From: Loripinus fragilis | Taxonomy: Eukaryota > Mollusca > Bivalvia > Lucinida > Lucinidae | NCBI GenBank assembly: GCA_964019695.1 | Contig: OZ026530.1 | Coordinates: 37,496,835 to 37,560,834, forward strand | Length of the DNA stretch: 64,000 nucleotides | Reading direction: 5' to 3' | Part shown: piece after piece, positions 1 to 12,095 of the stretch | Layout of the letters: each line of letters begins with the position of its first letter | Position numbering within the stretch: position 1 is the stretch's first letter | The notes under the pieces: generated by a model | Told to the model about the DNA's origin: nothing | Database searches by the model: none | Seen by the model: only the letters and a program-made list of their open reading frames with translations | Position numbers and translations under genes: made by a program

Positions 1-1386
<1,386 letters not shown>

Positions 1387-1389
<3 letters not shown>

Positions 1390-3003
1390 ACAGTTTATGA
1401 AAGAAATGGTAAAAAATTATTTTGGTCTATCAAACATTCAGGTGAAATTCTTAATAAATTGGAAGTCTAGAGGTTTTCTAGCAACTGGTTTGTCTGCATA
1501 TGATTTCTCTACTCTCTATACTACATTGCCTCATAATCTAATCAAAGAAAAACTAACAGAATTAATTGAACAAACATTTAACAGAGAGGGCTCACTTTAT
1601 TTGGCTTGTAATGATAAAAATGCCTATTTTACTTCTGAACAACCTAAACGATATAAATTTTGGTCATGTCAGAAAATGTTTGATGCACTCCATTATCTTT
1701 TGGACAATATATTTATAAGATTTGGCTCAAAATTATATAGACAAATTTTATATATTCCAATGGGTTCTAATTGTGCTCCTCTTGTTGCATATTTGTTTTT
1801 GTTTTGTTATGAGAGAGACTTTATGTTGTCTCTGTCAGACAAAAATCAAACTGATGTTATTGAAGCTTTTAACTCAACCTCCAGATATTTAGATGACTTA
1901 GTTAATATTGATAATCCTTATTTTGACCAAATGGTAGGTCAGATATATCCCGCTGAACTTCAGTTAAATAAGGCGAATTCTTCTGATACTGAAGCTCCGT
2001 TTTTGGACTTGAACCTGTCTATAACAAATGGCATATTTTCTTCTAAAATTTATGATAAACAGGATGATTTTAATTTTGAAATAGTAAATTTCCCCTTTCT
2101 TGATGGAGATGTTCCTCGCTCTCCTTCCTATGGTGTATATATTTCTCAGCTTATTTGTTTTGCTAGAGTGTGTTCTAATGTTGATGACTTCAACAAAAGA
2201 AACTTATTTTTAACTGCTAAGTTATTAAAACAAGGTTATAGATATCATAAAGTTCAAAAAGCATTTTCTAAATTCTACCACGGGCACTCAGAGTTAATTG
2301 TTAAAGACAACATTGGGTTAAAAACTCTTCTGCAACAAGGCATATCAGAACCTATAGTTTATGATGATCTAGTTATAAATTCAAACGAATTGTTGGAAAA
2401 CCTAATTTTAGTGATCTATTCAAAAAGATAGTAAAACGTTATATAAGGGTTGGATATCACGCGACAGTCTGCATGCCTAGTTTTAAACCCAATCACGGTT
2501 TATAGCTATGGTTTCCTCTTTGATTGCACAACAGTGGGTCAGGCCTCAGACTCTATGACGGCTCTGATGTAAAGCTTTAATAGGTGGGTTGGTGCCTGAT
2601 GCTTATCTGTAGCTGGACCCACCGTGGCTCAACTTGAGTTGTTTTTTTAACTCTGACTATCTGTGAGTCATGAGCCCTTTTCTTTGTTTCATCATGGTGT
2701 GTTAATTTGATTAGAGTGTTTCTCCATGATGATACATTGCATTAGTTAGATGGCCTCCATGCGAGCTGAACGTTTTTTGTACTTCAACAACAGCAGGATC
2801 TAGGGCGAAGATTTGGTGCCAGTAAAATGCATTTAAGCCTCCGGTGGCGGTGGTCCTGTTGTTGTTGACTTTTTGTTTATTGTTACTCCCATTGTGGGAG
2901 TCTGTAATTGTTCTATGTTTTGTTGTGCGTTACTTTATGTCCATTCTAGCATTGCAATCATCTTGATGGGGAAGAGAGAGCTGATTGCTTTGCTTACTTT
3001 ACT
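1387..3003 (+). mobile_element. Penelope-like retroelement copy with RT, 3' truncated
   Basis: The segment starts at an abrupt junction with the ZF array and contains an RT frame (1397-2572) followed by about 430 bases of 3' sequence (2573-3003). The 3' part matches, on the opposite strand, the elements at 11370-11876, 44575-44783 and 45446-45833. These reach a 3' end of the form CCTGATCATACTCA. This copy diverges from them after GCTTTGCTTA near 3000, so it lacks the last ~100 bases. No GIY-YIG endonuclease domain is visible after the RT, so the family assignment rests on the RT alone. Confidence 0.7.
1397..2572 (+). pseudogene. Reverse transcriptase, Penelope-like family, N-terminally incomplete and frameshifted
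   Basis: The open frame 1397-2431 encodes 344 residues of an RT that would copy element RNA into DNA. Visible landmarks are YDFSTLYTTLPH near residue 36, IPMGSNCAPL near residue 119 and the catalytic RYLDDLVNI near residue 162 (YLDD replaces the usual YxDD). These are followed by APFLDLNLSI and DVPRSPSYGVYISQL. I recognise this order from RT proteins widespread in cnidarian and mollusc genomes and assign it to the Penelope-like group with moderate confidence. Near 2390-2400 a one-base loss shifts the frame. The next frame still reads PNFSDLFKKIV and, after a further break, CTTVGQASDSM to a stop at 2570-2572, which is the conserved C-terminus of the family. The N-terminal part is missing at the junction with the zinc fingers. 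Confidence 0.75.
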
Positions 3004-3599
3004 TACTTTATGTACGTCCAATCAATTATTAAGGACGTAGCGAAGGATTTACTTTGGGCGTAGCGCGGTTGGGGGTTTATCAGTCAGTAAATAGCTGTAC
3101 ATAGCTCTATTAAATGTTATATATGATTAAACTTTACGACTTTAAATAAAATATGTCTTATGTCTTTGTCTTATCGAAATGTCCATTTGGATGAGTTACA
3201 CAGTCATGAAAGGGCAAACTCTTGAAACACAGCCAAGAGATTTTTTTATAATCCAAACTTACTAGTTTTGTCAAATGGCCGAAACGATTTCCAAGATTTC
3301 TGCTGCACAATTCTGCCGGGTCAATAAGAGCTTATTGACACAGTCCCCGGGTAAAAAAATGACACAGCCTGTTGGGGAATAGCCACTTCGGACAAATAAA
3401 GCTTCAAACATAGCTGTGTATGTGCTCTTATTTATTATTTTTCATAAGCTAATATGCCCTTTCTCCTTTGATTCATATTCATCATAAATACACTATTCCG
3501 ATGTCGGTAAAACTGTCGGTAAAAGTGTTTGAATGTTTTAGTAAACAGTAGAGAAATTGCGCTATCTATGCAAAAACCCCGATAAAAGCAATTCCTGTA
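3004..3599. other. Intergenic stretch, nothing recognised
   Basis: No frame of useful length or known repeat end is seen. It starts with short direct repeats (CTTACTTTA) next to the truncated retroelement and holds GGACGTAGCG-type words. It may be older mobile DNA. Confidence 0.4.
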
Positions 3600-3665
3600 G
3601 ATAAAACAAGTGGCTTAGCTAAAAGTTATATTTTGATCACCTATATCTTCTGTACCTAATGTTTT

Positions 3666-4424
3666 TATAGCCCCACTTTGTAAAGGGAGGGGGGGGCTAT
3701 ATATAGGATTTAGGTTGCCTGTCATTGGGTCTGCCCGTCTGATCGTCCGTTCATCCGTCATAATTTGGCTTCCGCACAATATCTTGAGAACTCTTTTATT
3801 GAGTTTATCCAAATTTTGTATGTGTATTGATATTGATATGATCTAGCTTGGGATTGTAAGACACCATTTTCCCAAAATTTGTACCAGTGTAAAGGCCCTT
3901 GATTTACGCCAAATTTTCGTTTCCCCTCAAATCTCTTGAGAAAAAATTGACATATTTTCACCAAAATTATATATTGATTCATATTGACAAGATCTATCTT
4001 GATATTGGTACACGTCATATTTTCCAAATTTGTACCAAAGTTATGGCCTTTGATTTACGCCAAATTTTTATTTCCATTCAATATCTAGCGAACAAATTGG
4101 CAGAATTTCACCAAATTTTATATATGTATTCATATCGTCAATATCTAACTAGTGATTGTTACATGTCATTTTTTACACATTTGAACCATAGTTATGGCCC
4201 TTGATTTACGCCAATATTTATTCGCTCAATGTCTTGAGAACAAATTGACAGAATTACACCAAATTTTATATATGCATTCATTTTGACAAGATCTAGTTTG
4301 TTACAGAGTTATGACCCTTGATTGATGTCAGAATTTGTTCCTGCTCAATATCTTTATATTTTCCTGCTTAATATATCTAGAACTTGGCCTTTTTACTACT
4401 TGAAAGTGCTGCAGCGGGGCTATA
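3666..4424. mobile_element. 152-bp tandem-repeat element with TATAGCCCC ends
   Basis: The element starts TATAGCCCC and ends GGGGCTATA, a short inverted pair. It begins with a GTCTGCCCGTCTGATCGTCC tract, followed by diverged units of about 152 bases. The word GGCC(C/T)TTGATTTACGCC recurs at about 3893, 4045 and 4197. No protein is encoded. Relatives lie at 12416-12920, 13190-13870, 42512-43560 and 60980-62083. The inverted ends could be fortuitous because the flanks are also shared between copies 0 and C. Confidence 0.6.
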
Positions 4425-4640
4425 ATCAGATTCTCTGACAATTCTAGTTTTTGAATTTAAACATGTTTAGGTCAACTCATTGCATTTAAAATCAAGCTTC
4501 ATAGAGCACTGTCCGTTCACTGAAAAATGAATGCAATCACTTTAAATTCATTACAAGATCTTCGCTATGAATATATTATAGCAGTGTGGGAATGCAAAGC
4601 CAGAGTTTAAAATTTGACAGCAGACGACCTTTGGATGAAA

Positions 4641-5261
4641 AGGGTTTTAGCACTGACACAACAATGGATAGAAAAATAAGTACTCACCTTTGAGGCATGA
4701 ATTGTGATAATTAACATTCTGCTCGTTTCATCGAATAGAGCAGAATATTTGTCTAGTCGGTACTAGCATTAACAAAGGTTGTGCAGTATATTATTACTCA
4801 GTCGTCATGCACGGACTGAGAATAATCAGGTATTTGTGAACGAAGTGTCGTGAAAAATCAGTTCTAAGGCGGCTTCACAGACGTGAGCAACACACAAAAT
4901 TTTGTATAGATTCGAGAAAGAGATCTTGCCGTGTTGATTTGCACGTCGTCATTGCTATGTGGTATACTGCACTGTTAAAATCACAGCAAGTTTTCGCCAA
5001 ACAAAAAATAGAAAGTTTGGTGTCATGTGGGCTGGACGGCAGGTACTTCGGCAATGAGAAGATCTAAGGGTTAAGTAAGCTGTGTTACTGGCAGGGCTTT
5101 TACAAGCACTTCTTAAATAGATCTCATCAAGGTCTACAACGTCCTTCCATGTCACGCTGCTCATTTGCTCACATTAAAGCGCGCCAACATGCAAGCGCGC
5201 CAACATGCAAACTGTGTTTGTTTTCTTTGTTAGAGTAAAGAATGGACATACTTTTTGTCTT
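4641..5261. other. Intergenic stretch with a 16-bp tandem doublet
   Basis: No gene is seen. The only structure is a perfect doublet of GCGCGCCAACATGCAA at about 5179-5210. Short frames here have no recognisable motif. Confidence 0.4.
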
Positions 5262-5978
5262 TTAGGCATTTCTGAATCTACTTTATATACCATTATTTGA
5301 CACTTGAGGAGTATTTTAAGGGCAAAAAATTACTGATACAATATGAAAAATAACTTGAGAACGACATTTACCGTCCGATTATGATACAAATAACTTGTTG
5401 ATTATTTTATGATTTTGAATTATACTTTTTCTTTTTTAGATTTCTAGAATTGCTGAGACACAAATGCTGATGAACTTTTAGAATAAAGAGCATTGTAGGT
5501 GAACATGGAAGAGTGTGAAGTTTAGCAGGTGTTCAGATATGAGAAGACATACATTTATGTATAAGGGTTCTAACATTTCAATCAAATATGTGATTTTTTA
5601 TACTCAATGTACACTTTGATGTAGACAGCTCATCTGAGTAACCACAAATTAATCTTTGAAACAGATCCTTCAGAACAGTTTTTGTTTTCTTTTATGAACC
5701 TGTTAATACAGTACATGTGTACAGCCTAATTCAGAGGTGTTTTAGGATACGGTTATAACGACTATGTATGTTACTATATAGCGAGATCGGTAAATCATAT
5801 GTTTGTGTATGTAACTTAATAAATCATGAGCTTTTTATACAGGACAGAAACTTTGTTTTCATAGGCCACGGTGGCACTTTCAAATATGTTTATTACATTC
5901 GTCTATCATGAAGGAACATTTTCTTATTCATGCAGTTAATGAGCCATCTACCTGTTGGTTTTAATCTAATTATCTGAT
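5262..5978 (+). promoter_or_regulatory. Conserved upstream block of ZF locus 2
   Basis: This block precedes the locus 2 ATG and recurs before loci 3 and 4. It holds two candidate splice acceptors: a pyrimidine tract ending in AG at 5438-5439 and a second at 5841-5842 (TTTTTATACAG). A degenerate finger half near 5900-5935 ends with a Met-Lys-Glu-His stretch. An in-frame TAA at 5967-5969 lies just before the start codon. The block probably contains a 5' intron end and 5' UTR. Conservation alone cannot separate function from recent duplication. Confidence 0.45.
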
Positions 5979-6590
5979 ATGGAGAGATGTAAGTCTATTC
6001 ATACTTGGGAGAAACAGTATAAGTGTGGCACTTGTGGTAAATGTTTTACTCAAGCAGGTAACTTGAAGAGACATACACTGATTCATACTGGAGATAAACC
6101 ACATTCACGTGACACTTGTGGTAAATGTTTTACTCAGTCAGGTGACTTGAAGAGACATACAATGATTCATACTGGCGATAAACCATATTCATGTGACACT
6201 TGTGGTAAAAGTTTTACTCAGTCAGGTGACTTGAAGAGACATACACTGATTCATACTGGAGATAAACCACATTCATGTGACACTTGTGGTAAATGTTTTA
6301 CTGATGCAGGTAACTTGAAAAAACACAAGCTTATTCATACTGGAGATCAACCATATTCATGTGACACTTGTGGTAAAGGTTTCACTCAAGCAGGTAGCTT
6401 GAAGAAACATAAGCTTATTCATACTGCAGATAAACCATATTCATGTGACTATTGTGGTAAATGTTATACCCAAGCAAGTGACATGAAGAAACATAAGCTT
6501 ATTCATACTGGAGATAAACCATATTCATGTGTCACTTGTGGTAAATGTTTTAATCATGCAAGTACCTTGAGAAAACATAAATACTCATAA
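5979..6590 (+). CDS. C2H2 zinc-finger protein, locus 2, seven fingers
   Basis: The 203-residue product is made almost entirely of type 1 C2H2 fingers and would bind DNA in the nucleus. It starts MERCKSIHTW, the first ATG after an in-frame TAA, and the same start is used by loci 3 and 4. Finger helices are QAGNLKR, QSGDLKR (twice), DAGNLKK, QAGSLKK, QASDMKK and HASTLRK, so helix position 3 varies (N, D, S, T). Finger 2 has lost its first Cys (Arg), and finger 7 lacks its second His because the frame stops at TAA 6588-6590 in the sequence HKYS. No KRAB, SCAN, BTB or ZAD-like domain precedes the fingers. The frame is much shorter than loci 3 and 4 because the array is cut off at about 6660. It may be a truncated but still translatable gene. 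Confidence 0.7.
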   Translation: MERCKSIHTWEKQYKCGTCGKCFTQAGNLKRHTLIHTGDKPHSRDTCGKCFTQSGDLKRHTMIHTGDKPYSCDTCGKSFTQSGDLKRHTLIHTGDKPHSCDTCGKCFTDAGNLKKHKLIHTGDQPYSCDTCGKGFTQAGSLKKHKLIHTADKPYSCDYCGKCYTQASDMKKHKLIHTGDKPYSCVTCGKCFNHASTLRKHKYS

Positions 6591-6660
6591 AACATAAGTA
6601 CTCATAAAGGACATAAGCCATATCCTTGTGGCTCATGCGGTAGAGGGTTTACTCATTCAC
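6591..6660 (+). pseudogene. Remnant of a type 2 finger cut by segment A
   Basis: After the locus 2 stop, a duplicated AACATAA(A/G)TACTCATAA is followed by half of a type 2 finger ([15 protein letters not shown]) that ends at about 6660. At that point the sequence switches to the duplicated segment shared with 37442. The type 2 part of locus 2 has therefore been lost at a recombination or insertion junction. Confidence 0.75.
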
Positions 6661-7644
6661 AAATAAATCTATTGTCATTTGTGCCTACACCTTAGAAATG
6701 ATATTCATTGCATGCTATTAAACCAACAGATATTTGTTACACATGGTATAAATAAACTTACTTTCATATATTTCCTAATATACTAAAACATATAGGGTCA
6801 CACACAGAGAAGACTGTTTCTCATTTGAACAGGACAGTTCATAAATATTCATGTTAAATGTAATTATCTCCTTTTATTAATTCAAAGTAATGTAATACAG
6901 AAAATTATTGATTATATATAATGCATATTTTAAAAAAGCTGTACTTCACCCAGGGTACTTCACTGCCGTGAAAATATAAAAAGTTGTATTTCACAGCCAT
7001 GAAAATAAGAGTTGTATTTAACGGGTTAAATTGGATGTCCTCTGCTTTCTCCATTGACTTCCTTGAGCCCATTTCAGATTTTCAAACGTCTATAGCTTTC
7101 TTATTAGTGTACAAAACACAAAGTGTGGGGGCTCATGTTCTTAATAAGATCGCAAGGAAATTTTGGTAATAAAATGGTTTAGGTTTGCTGAATTTTTCAC
7201 TTTCCCTACTCCTGCACCTATGGTTTCAATTTTGACCGATATGGCACATTATCATATGACGTCGCGTCTTGGAGTGAAATAACGCCATGCATTAAAATCT
7301 GTAAACCACTAGTGGTTTATCGATTTTCGGGAAATGTTGTGACGTCCATAACAATGTTGCGTACATAATGACAAAATTACAACGTATTTTACGTGAGAAA
7401 TGAGATTTCAAAGTAATCTGAATGTCATATGATAAATAGAATCTAACATTCGTGCTCTTGTATTATTGAAGCCTCGCATTTTATCTCTTTTTCCCAACTC
7501 TTTAATAAATTCAATAAAACATGAGCACTCATGTAAGATCCTCTATTTATGCAACGTCATCATTAATATCACGTTATGTGCGGACGTGTATGACGTCATA
7601 TAGTACTTAAAATTGTATATAATAAAAAAAAAATCAAATTTTGG

Positions 7645-7740
7645 GAATGAATATGCCATTTATTTCATCTTGTTAAGCTACGCCACTCATGAAATAAGAG
7701 TTTTGCGCTTCACTCGATGAAATAAATGGCATATTCATTC
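7645..7740. repeat. Perfect 25-bp inverted repeat (hairpin), segment A
   Basis: The arms 7645-7669 and 7716-7740 are exact reverse complements (GAATGAATATGCCATTTATT and the following bases), separated by 46 bases. The word AAATATCCTCTAT follows at about 7747. The same word ends the insertion in the ZF array at 27558, so this is probably the head of a foldback-type mobile element on the minus strand. The loop is about 26 bases shorter than in the segment B copy. Confidence 0.7.
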
Positions 7741-7932
7741 AAAAACTTAAATATCCTCTATTCATATTGGGAGAAAACACCAAAAAGGCTTCCAAGAATT
7801 CCTGAATACCTGATATATGACATATGTATGGCATGGTGACATCACTTTAACACTACAATAACGTCACAGATTCTTGTGCGACTGGCGTAGGCTGTTATTT
7901 TTCCCCGGGTTGGATTGGTTATGTGAGATTAT

Positions 7933-8313
7933 ATAGAGGATATTTACTCAACGGAAATACAGAAAGCAGAACCCAACTTTTTACTAAGTCATTTCTCGTT
8001 CGATTTGACTTTTGCAGTGTGTTTATTTGGCGTCACGTGCAAACTGGCGCGACGCCAGGCCAAACAGTGACGTCATTATGTTTGCTGTTGACGTCACAGC
8101 ATGCGTAGCCTTATTTCTGACAAATATCCTTCACTTAAAACCTTTTGATAAAAGTTCTCAGTCGCAAAATTGTCAAGAAAGCCCTGTTTTGCTACAGTGA
8201 AATATAAATAGTATCAGTCACTAGTGAAAAAATACGATATTTTTTTTATTGTAGAATTATACCAATTTTACTCACATTTGATATGCATTGGATTCACTGC
8301 TTGTGATAAAATA
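7933..8313 (+). mobile_element. Foldback-headed element, copy in segment A, head deleted
   Basis: The copy begins ATAGAGGATATTTAC and ends near TGATAAAATAAAAG. It matches 38770-39252, and on the opposite strand it matches the insertion at 26881-27558 inside the ZF array. Compared with those copies it lacks the ~110-base hairpin after GATATTTAC. It contains CRE-type TGACGTCA octamers near 8066 and 8090. No coding capacity is seen. Confidence 0.55.
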
Positions 8314-9451
8314 AAAGAATCTACCTTGAGTGCAGGAATCACCGATTGGCATGACCAGGCTTGGCGAGTGATGACAAACGGTTATATCACAGACGGACTT
8401 TTCTATCCCATTCTCACACAAATTATGGATTATTTTTCTTGCTCATCACTAGATACTTCATTTTATATTGGAAACACATGAAATTGCTTCCAGAAAATCC
8501 TTAATTCGAGGAGATGCAACAAATTTGTGACGTGCGACATCATTTTAACATTGTAACGACATCTCGGACTGGTCATTGTGCGGGTGTACGTGTTTTTGTG
8601 TGTGTGTTTTTACCGACAGGCTGTTATGGGAAATGGTCGATATAATTACAGCAGAAATACTTATCTGGTGTGCGAGAAAAGTATCATATATATGCCAAAA
8701 CATTGCTGAAAATGCATATCACAGAATAAATAAAGGCACCGCTAGGATGCCATTAAAATAAAGAGGAGTTCGTATTAAGGCCTACTTATGTTTACATTTC
8801 CCAACACGGGATGCCTTAATAACGGTAAACATTTCCATTTAAAGATTACCTTACTTTTACCCATCAACATCGAAAATAATTCAATGAATAGCCTACACAA
8901 AATAAATCTAAAAAGAACTTGCCAGTTATTTGAAAACGCCATCTCTATACTCTTCATACCCCTCGATAGGAATGTGGATATATTTGGCCTTGATCTTGGA
9001 CTCAAAATCAAAGTTCTGATCTGAAGTAAGCAGGCAAAGATCAGGCATCGATACAATCAAGCTGGACCCGGAACACTTCTTTGTTATATTCACAACATAA
9101 GCAATTATTGTGCAATGGTTGCTTTCGCTATTGTTTCTGTCCTTTATTTTTTATCTGATAATTTTGTAAATCTCTGGTGATTTCGATGATATTTCTTGTG
9201 GTTACGGTTTTTGGTCAGTCCCAAGATGATCAATATTCTTAATTGCGGTTGCAGATATAATTGTATATATATTTGAAAGAGTTATTTATCATAAGAAAAA
9301 AAAGAGAAATACCCTACTATTGTCGATTTTCGGTTACCTATACCAGGTAAAGTATTATATTCATATTGTTATTATTTTGGTATATTTTAATAAATTGTTA
9401 CCAGCTTATTCTACTGGGAAGGTAAGGACCTCAGTACATTGCTCACTTTGA

Positions 9452-9763
9452 AGTCGGTAACGTGTCTGGCTACAGATGCGTGTCTGACTGCAGATCCAGG
9501 GGTCGCGAGTTCGATCCCGGCCCGGTCCCATACTTTCGTGGAGATTGATCATGAAATAATTTCTACGGTCATTCTCCTCCCTTCCGCTGATTCATTCAAG
9601 AAGGGTTGTTGTCAGTTACAAGCGAAAGTATGTGCACAAATTACTGGTTAACCGCTTGTTCAAGCCTGCCCAGGAAAAAGTGTGGTTAGGTGAACTGACC
9701 GTCCTGCAATGACCATAGCTGTTGATTTGGGACGTAAAGCAACAAAACCAACCAACCAACCAA
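9452..9763 (+). mobile_element. tRNA-derived SINE, family 1, copy in segment A only
   Basis: The 312-base element is flanked by the direct repeat CTCACTTTGA (9442-9451 and 9764-9773). The corresponding place in segment B (about 40366-40380) has one copy of this sequence and no element. The head carries a pol III B-box-like GAGTTCGATCCC. The body ends GGGACGTAAAGCAACAAAAC followed by an ACCA-rich tail. A second copy lies at 51245-51555. It is retrotransposed and has no coding capacity. Confidence 0.85.
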
Positions 9764-9834
9764 CTCACTTTGACAGTAAGGCCAAATGAAAAATAACCTG
9801 TCATTAGGATAACCCGACCCTGCCTAGATATATA

Positions 9835-10037
9835 GGCCTAAGTTTAATTTGATTCTTTACGTCCCATCAACAATCTTTCAGTTATATAGGGACGGATCTT
9901 CCTAGGTTGAACCAGTACTAAACTAGGATAAATGTGTCTTATTCAAGGACCACAACGCAGTGACGCCGGTGAGGCTCCAGCCCGCGGCCCTTTGGCCTCG
10001 AGTCCAGCACTCTACCACTGAGCCACTGCGCTCCCTT
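9835..10037 (-). mobile_element. tRNA-derived SINE, family 2, minus strand
   Basis: Read on the minus strand the element has a tRNA-like head (AGTGGCTCAGTGGTAGAGTG as A-box region) and a core reading ACTGGTTCAACCTAGGAAGA. The flanking direct repeat is CTAGATATATA (9824-9834 and 10038-10048). Segment B has the same insertion at 40441-40642, so it predates the A/B duplication. Other copies are at 34781 and 61794. Confidence 0.85.
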
Positions 10038-10065
10038 CTAGATATATAAGATTTACAGGTATCCC

Positions 10066-10490
10066 TAAATAGCGTCAAGGAGCGACAAGAAATGACACGA
10101 AGCGTCAAGAGACTGTTAAACAATTTTTAATGCATAAAATGAGTAAATGTGATTAAATTTGATAAATTTTGACATATAAAAGTATCTCAGTACCAGTTAT
10201 AAGCACTTACAGTACATATAAGGCTCCTAAATAGATGTCCAAAGTTCTGGCTGCGCGCTAAATTAAGCGTCAAGAGATTTGTCCTGAGCGACAAGAAGAA
10301 TAAAGATCAATAAACAACCTATTTAATAACTGTTTTACAAATAAGATTATACCTAACAAATATTCGTTGTTCAATTATCATTTCCTATATATCTATCAAT
10401 CTGAAAGCCAACATATTAAAGAAAAATAGAGCTCCTGGCGCTTGAGCTCGAGCGCTAGTCCAAGCGTCAAGAGAAATGTCAGGAGACAAC
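10066..10490. repeat. Cluster of AGCGTCAAG / AGCGACAAG words
   Basis: The word AGCG(T/A)CAAG occurs about six times between 10071 and 10471, spaced irregularly in otherwise ordinary AT-rich DNA. The cluster recurs in segment B (about 40675-41090). No hairpin or reading frame explains it. Confidence 0.4.
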
Positions 10491-10573
10491 GCTATATATG
10501 GTGTATTAACTATAATATACCCGAAAATGTTTAATTTATATATACCTGTATATCCCCTTTCTCCATATACCCC

Positions 10574-11273
10574 TCATGTCTGAATATTCGCTTCCTCTAG
10601 TACAACCATAAGTGTGTGCATATCATGTGCGAGTTTGGTCGCTACAGAGTCTTTATTTCTTGTACAAACTCTACGCTTCAGCACACATTGCAACCCATAC
10701 GGAAAATGCTCACTTTCTTTAATATGCTCAAAAAGGCTGGAGCGCATTTCGCCTAGCTTAACCTCGCATGAAGCATCATTTAACAGAATCCTGTTTATGA
10801 ACAGTTCTTTTGGCAACCCCCTACCCAGTGCTACTAGGCTATTATATACACAGAGTTCTTCACATAGAGATTTCCATCCTGACCATCTTCACACTCTACT
10901 CCTAAAGTTTCTACAATATTTTCATCGACATTATGTGGAACTGCTACATAACTGCAAGACAAATAATTTGATTTGAGCGTTTCCAATGAATTTGCTCCTT
11001 CTGTCCATATAGGCGTGCTTTCATGACTCTGCCTGATAGCCTTCATACGCCTGTAGCATAACGGGAGATCATTCTGTTTACTGTTTTGTTTCTGTATCTG
11101 AATTGATCATGTTCGGTAGAAACTAAATCTGTATAATTTAATCTGGAAAACAGTGCTTGGACCCCGTGAATGATGTATGATGATAGCGTGAGAACCAGAA
11201 CATATGCTTTAAAGCGAGAGCCTGGTACCAGCTTATGCAGCCAATCATGCATGACGAATTTCCAATCGTACAT
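10574..11273 (-). pseudogene. Unidentified coding-like relic on the minus strand, segment A
   Basis: Three overlapping minus-strand frames follow one another: 11273-11043 (begins MYDWKFVMHDWLHKLVPG), 11046-10834 and 10816-10574 (contains SCEVKLGEMRSSLFEHIKES). The segment B counterpart is 41880-41181. The amino-acid texture resembles a real protein with frameshifts, but I recognise no domain. Between A and B the 80-residue distal frame differs at 7 residues for about 10 base changes, which suggests little constraint. It could be a fragment of an old gene or of a transposon protein carried with the duplication. Confidence 0.4.
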
Positions 11274-11369
11274 TCCTCTTGGGTTAATGCTATTTTAATC
11301 ACCTGAATACAAACTAGCCTAAGGTCTTCAGGGCAAGTTTGTTGGGCAGCTCAGTGAGCTTTCACTAAA

Positions 11370-11876
11370 AGAAATAGTAAATGAGTATGATCAGGAAATA
11401 CCACAATCACAAACTGCAGACAACCCAGTGGCACCGTGAGGAAGAGCCGCTCAACCATCACGAGACACCAGGAAGACAAATTAAGCAAAGCAATCAGCTC
11501 TCTCTTCCCCATCAAGATGATTGCAATACTAATATGGACATAAAGTAACGTACAACAAAACATAGAACAATTACAGACTCCCACAATGGGAGCAACAATA
11601 AACAGAAAGTCAACAACAACAGAACCACCGCCTTAGAACGGACAGCAGCCTAAGCCACCGGGGGGCTTAAATGCATTTTACTGGTACCAAATCTTCGCCC
11701 TAGATTCTGCTGTTGTTGAAGTACAAAAAATGTTCAGCTCGCATGGAGGCCATCTAACTAATGCAATGTATCATCATGGAAAAACACTGTAATCAAATTA
11801 CTACACCATGATGAAACAAAGAAAAGGGCTCATGACTCACAGATAGTCAGAGCTAAAGAAAACCTCAAGTTGAGCC
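11370..11876 (-). mobile_element. 5'-truncated 3' end of the Penelope-like family, segment A only
   Basis: The reverse complement matches 2630-3000 of the RT-bearing copy and continues to the family 3' end. Segment B at about 41980 reads straight through (TTTCACTAATGCCGTTAGC), so this is a filled/empty pair. Target duplication is minimal. Small hydrophobic frames inside are part of the element, not host genes. Confidence 0.75.
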
Positions 11877-12095
11877 ACCGTTAGCAAATTATGATTTTGA
11901 GAAAAACAAGATAATAAATATACAAAAGTCTTATCTTGCCATAGTCCAACTTATTCGATTATATTCGATTATATCTTTATCATATCACAAATTTACGTTT
12001 CTTCATATAGTAATATGTCTGAAATACTTTAATAATTGTCCACCAAAAAAGCACATCATTCATTGGCTTATCACGTGACGTCGTTTCCCCTCAAT

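Larger units (their letters stand above)
3600..5978 (+). repeat. Copy 0 of the ZF-locus upstream segment, diverged
   Basis: Parts of this stretch match segments A, B and C. Bases 3630-4430 match 60950-62090, including the sequence just outside the 152-bp repeat element. Bases 4440-4640 match 12940-13080 and 15205-15370. Bases 5262-5978 match 18430-19148 and 46320-47052. The order relative to the next ZF start codon is the same in each copy, so this is an old tandem duplicate of the intergenic segment, shortened by deletion. Confidence 0.75.

Noticed and set aside
4955..5164. Minus-strand frame near a conserved upstream block
   Set aside because: No recognisable motif, not retained in segments A, B or C.
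5262..5978. KRAB, SCAN, BTB or other effector domain upstream of the ZF start
   Set aside because: Reading all frames of this block and its copies I see only stops and a degenerate finger half, with no such domain.
9470..9530. Possible tRNA genes at SINE heads (also 34785, 61798, 9960, 40565, 55930)
   Set aside because: They have pol III box similarity but no complete cloverleaf that I can fold, and all sit at the head of SINEs, most with target duplications.
11351..11584. Hydrophobic minus-strand frame also seen at 45428-45658 and 44562-44765
   Set aside because: It lies in the 3' region of a retroelement family. Conservation reflects recent copying, and the frame lengths differ between copies.
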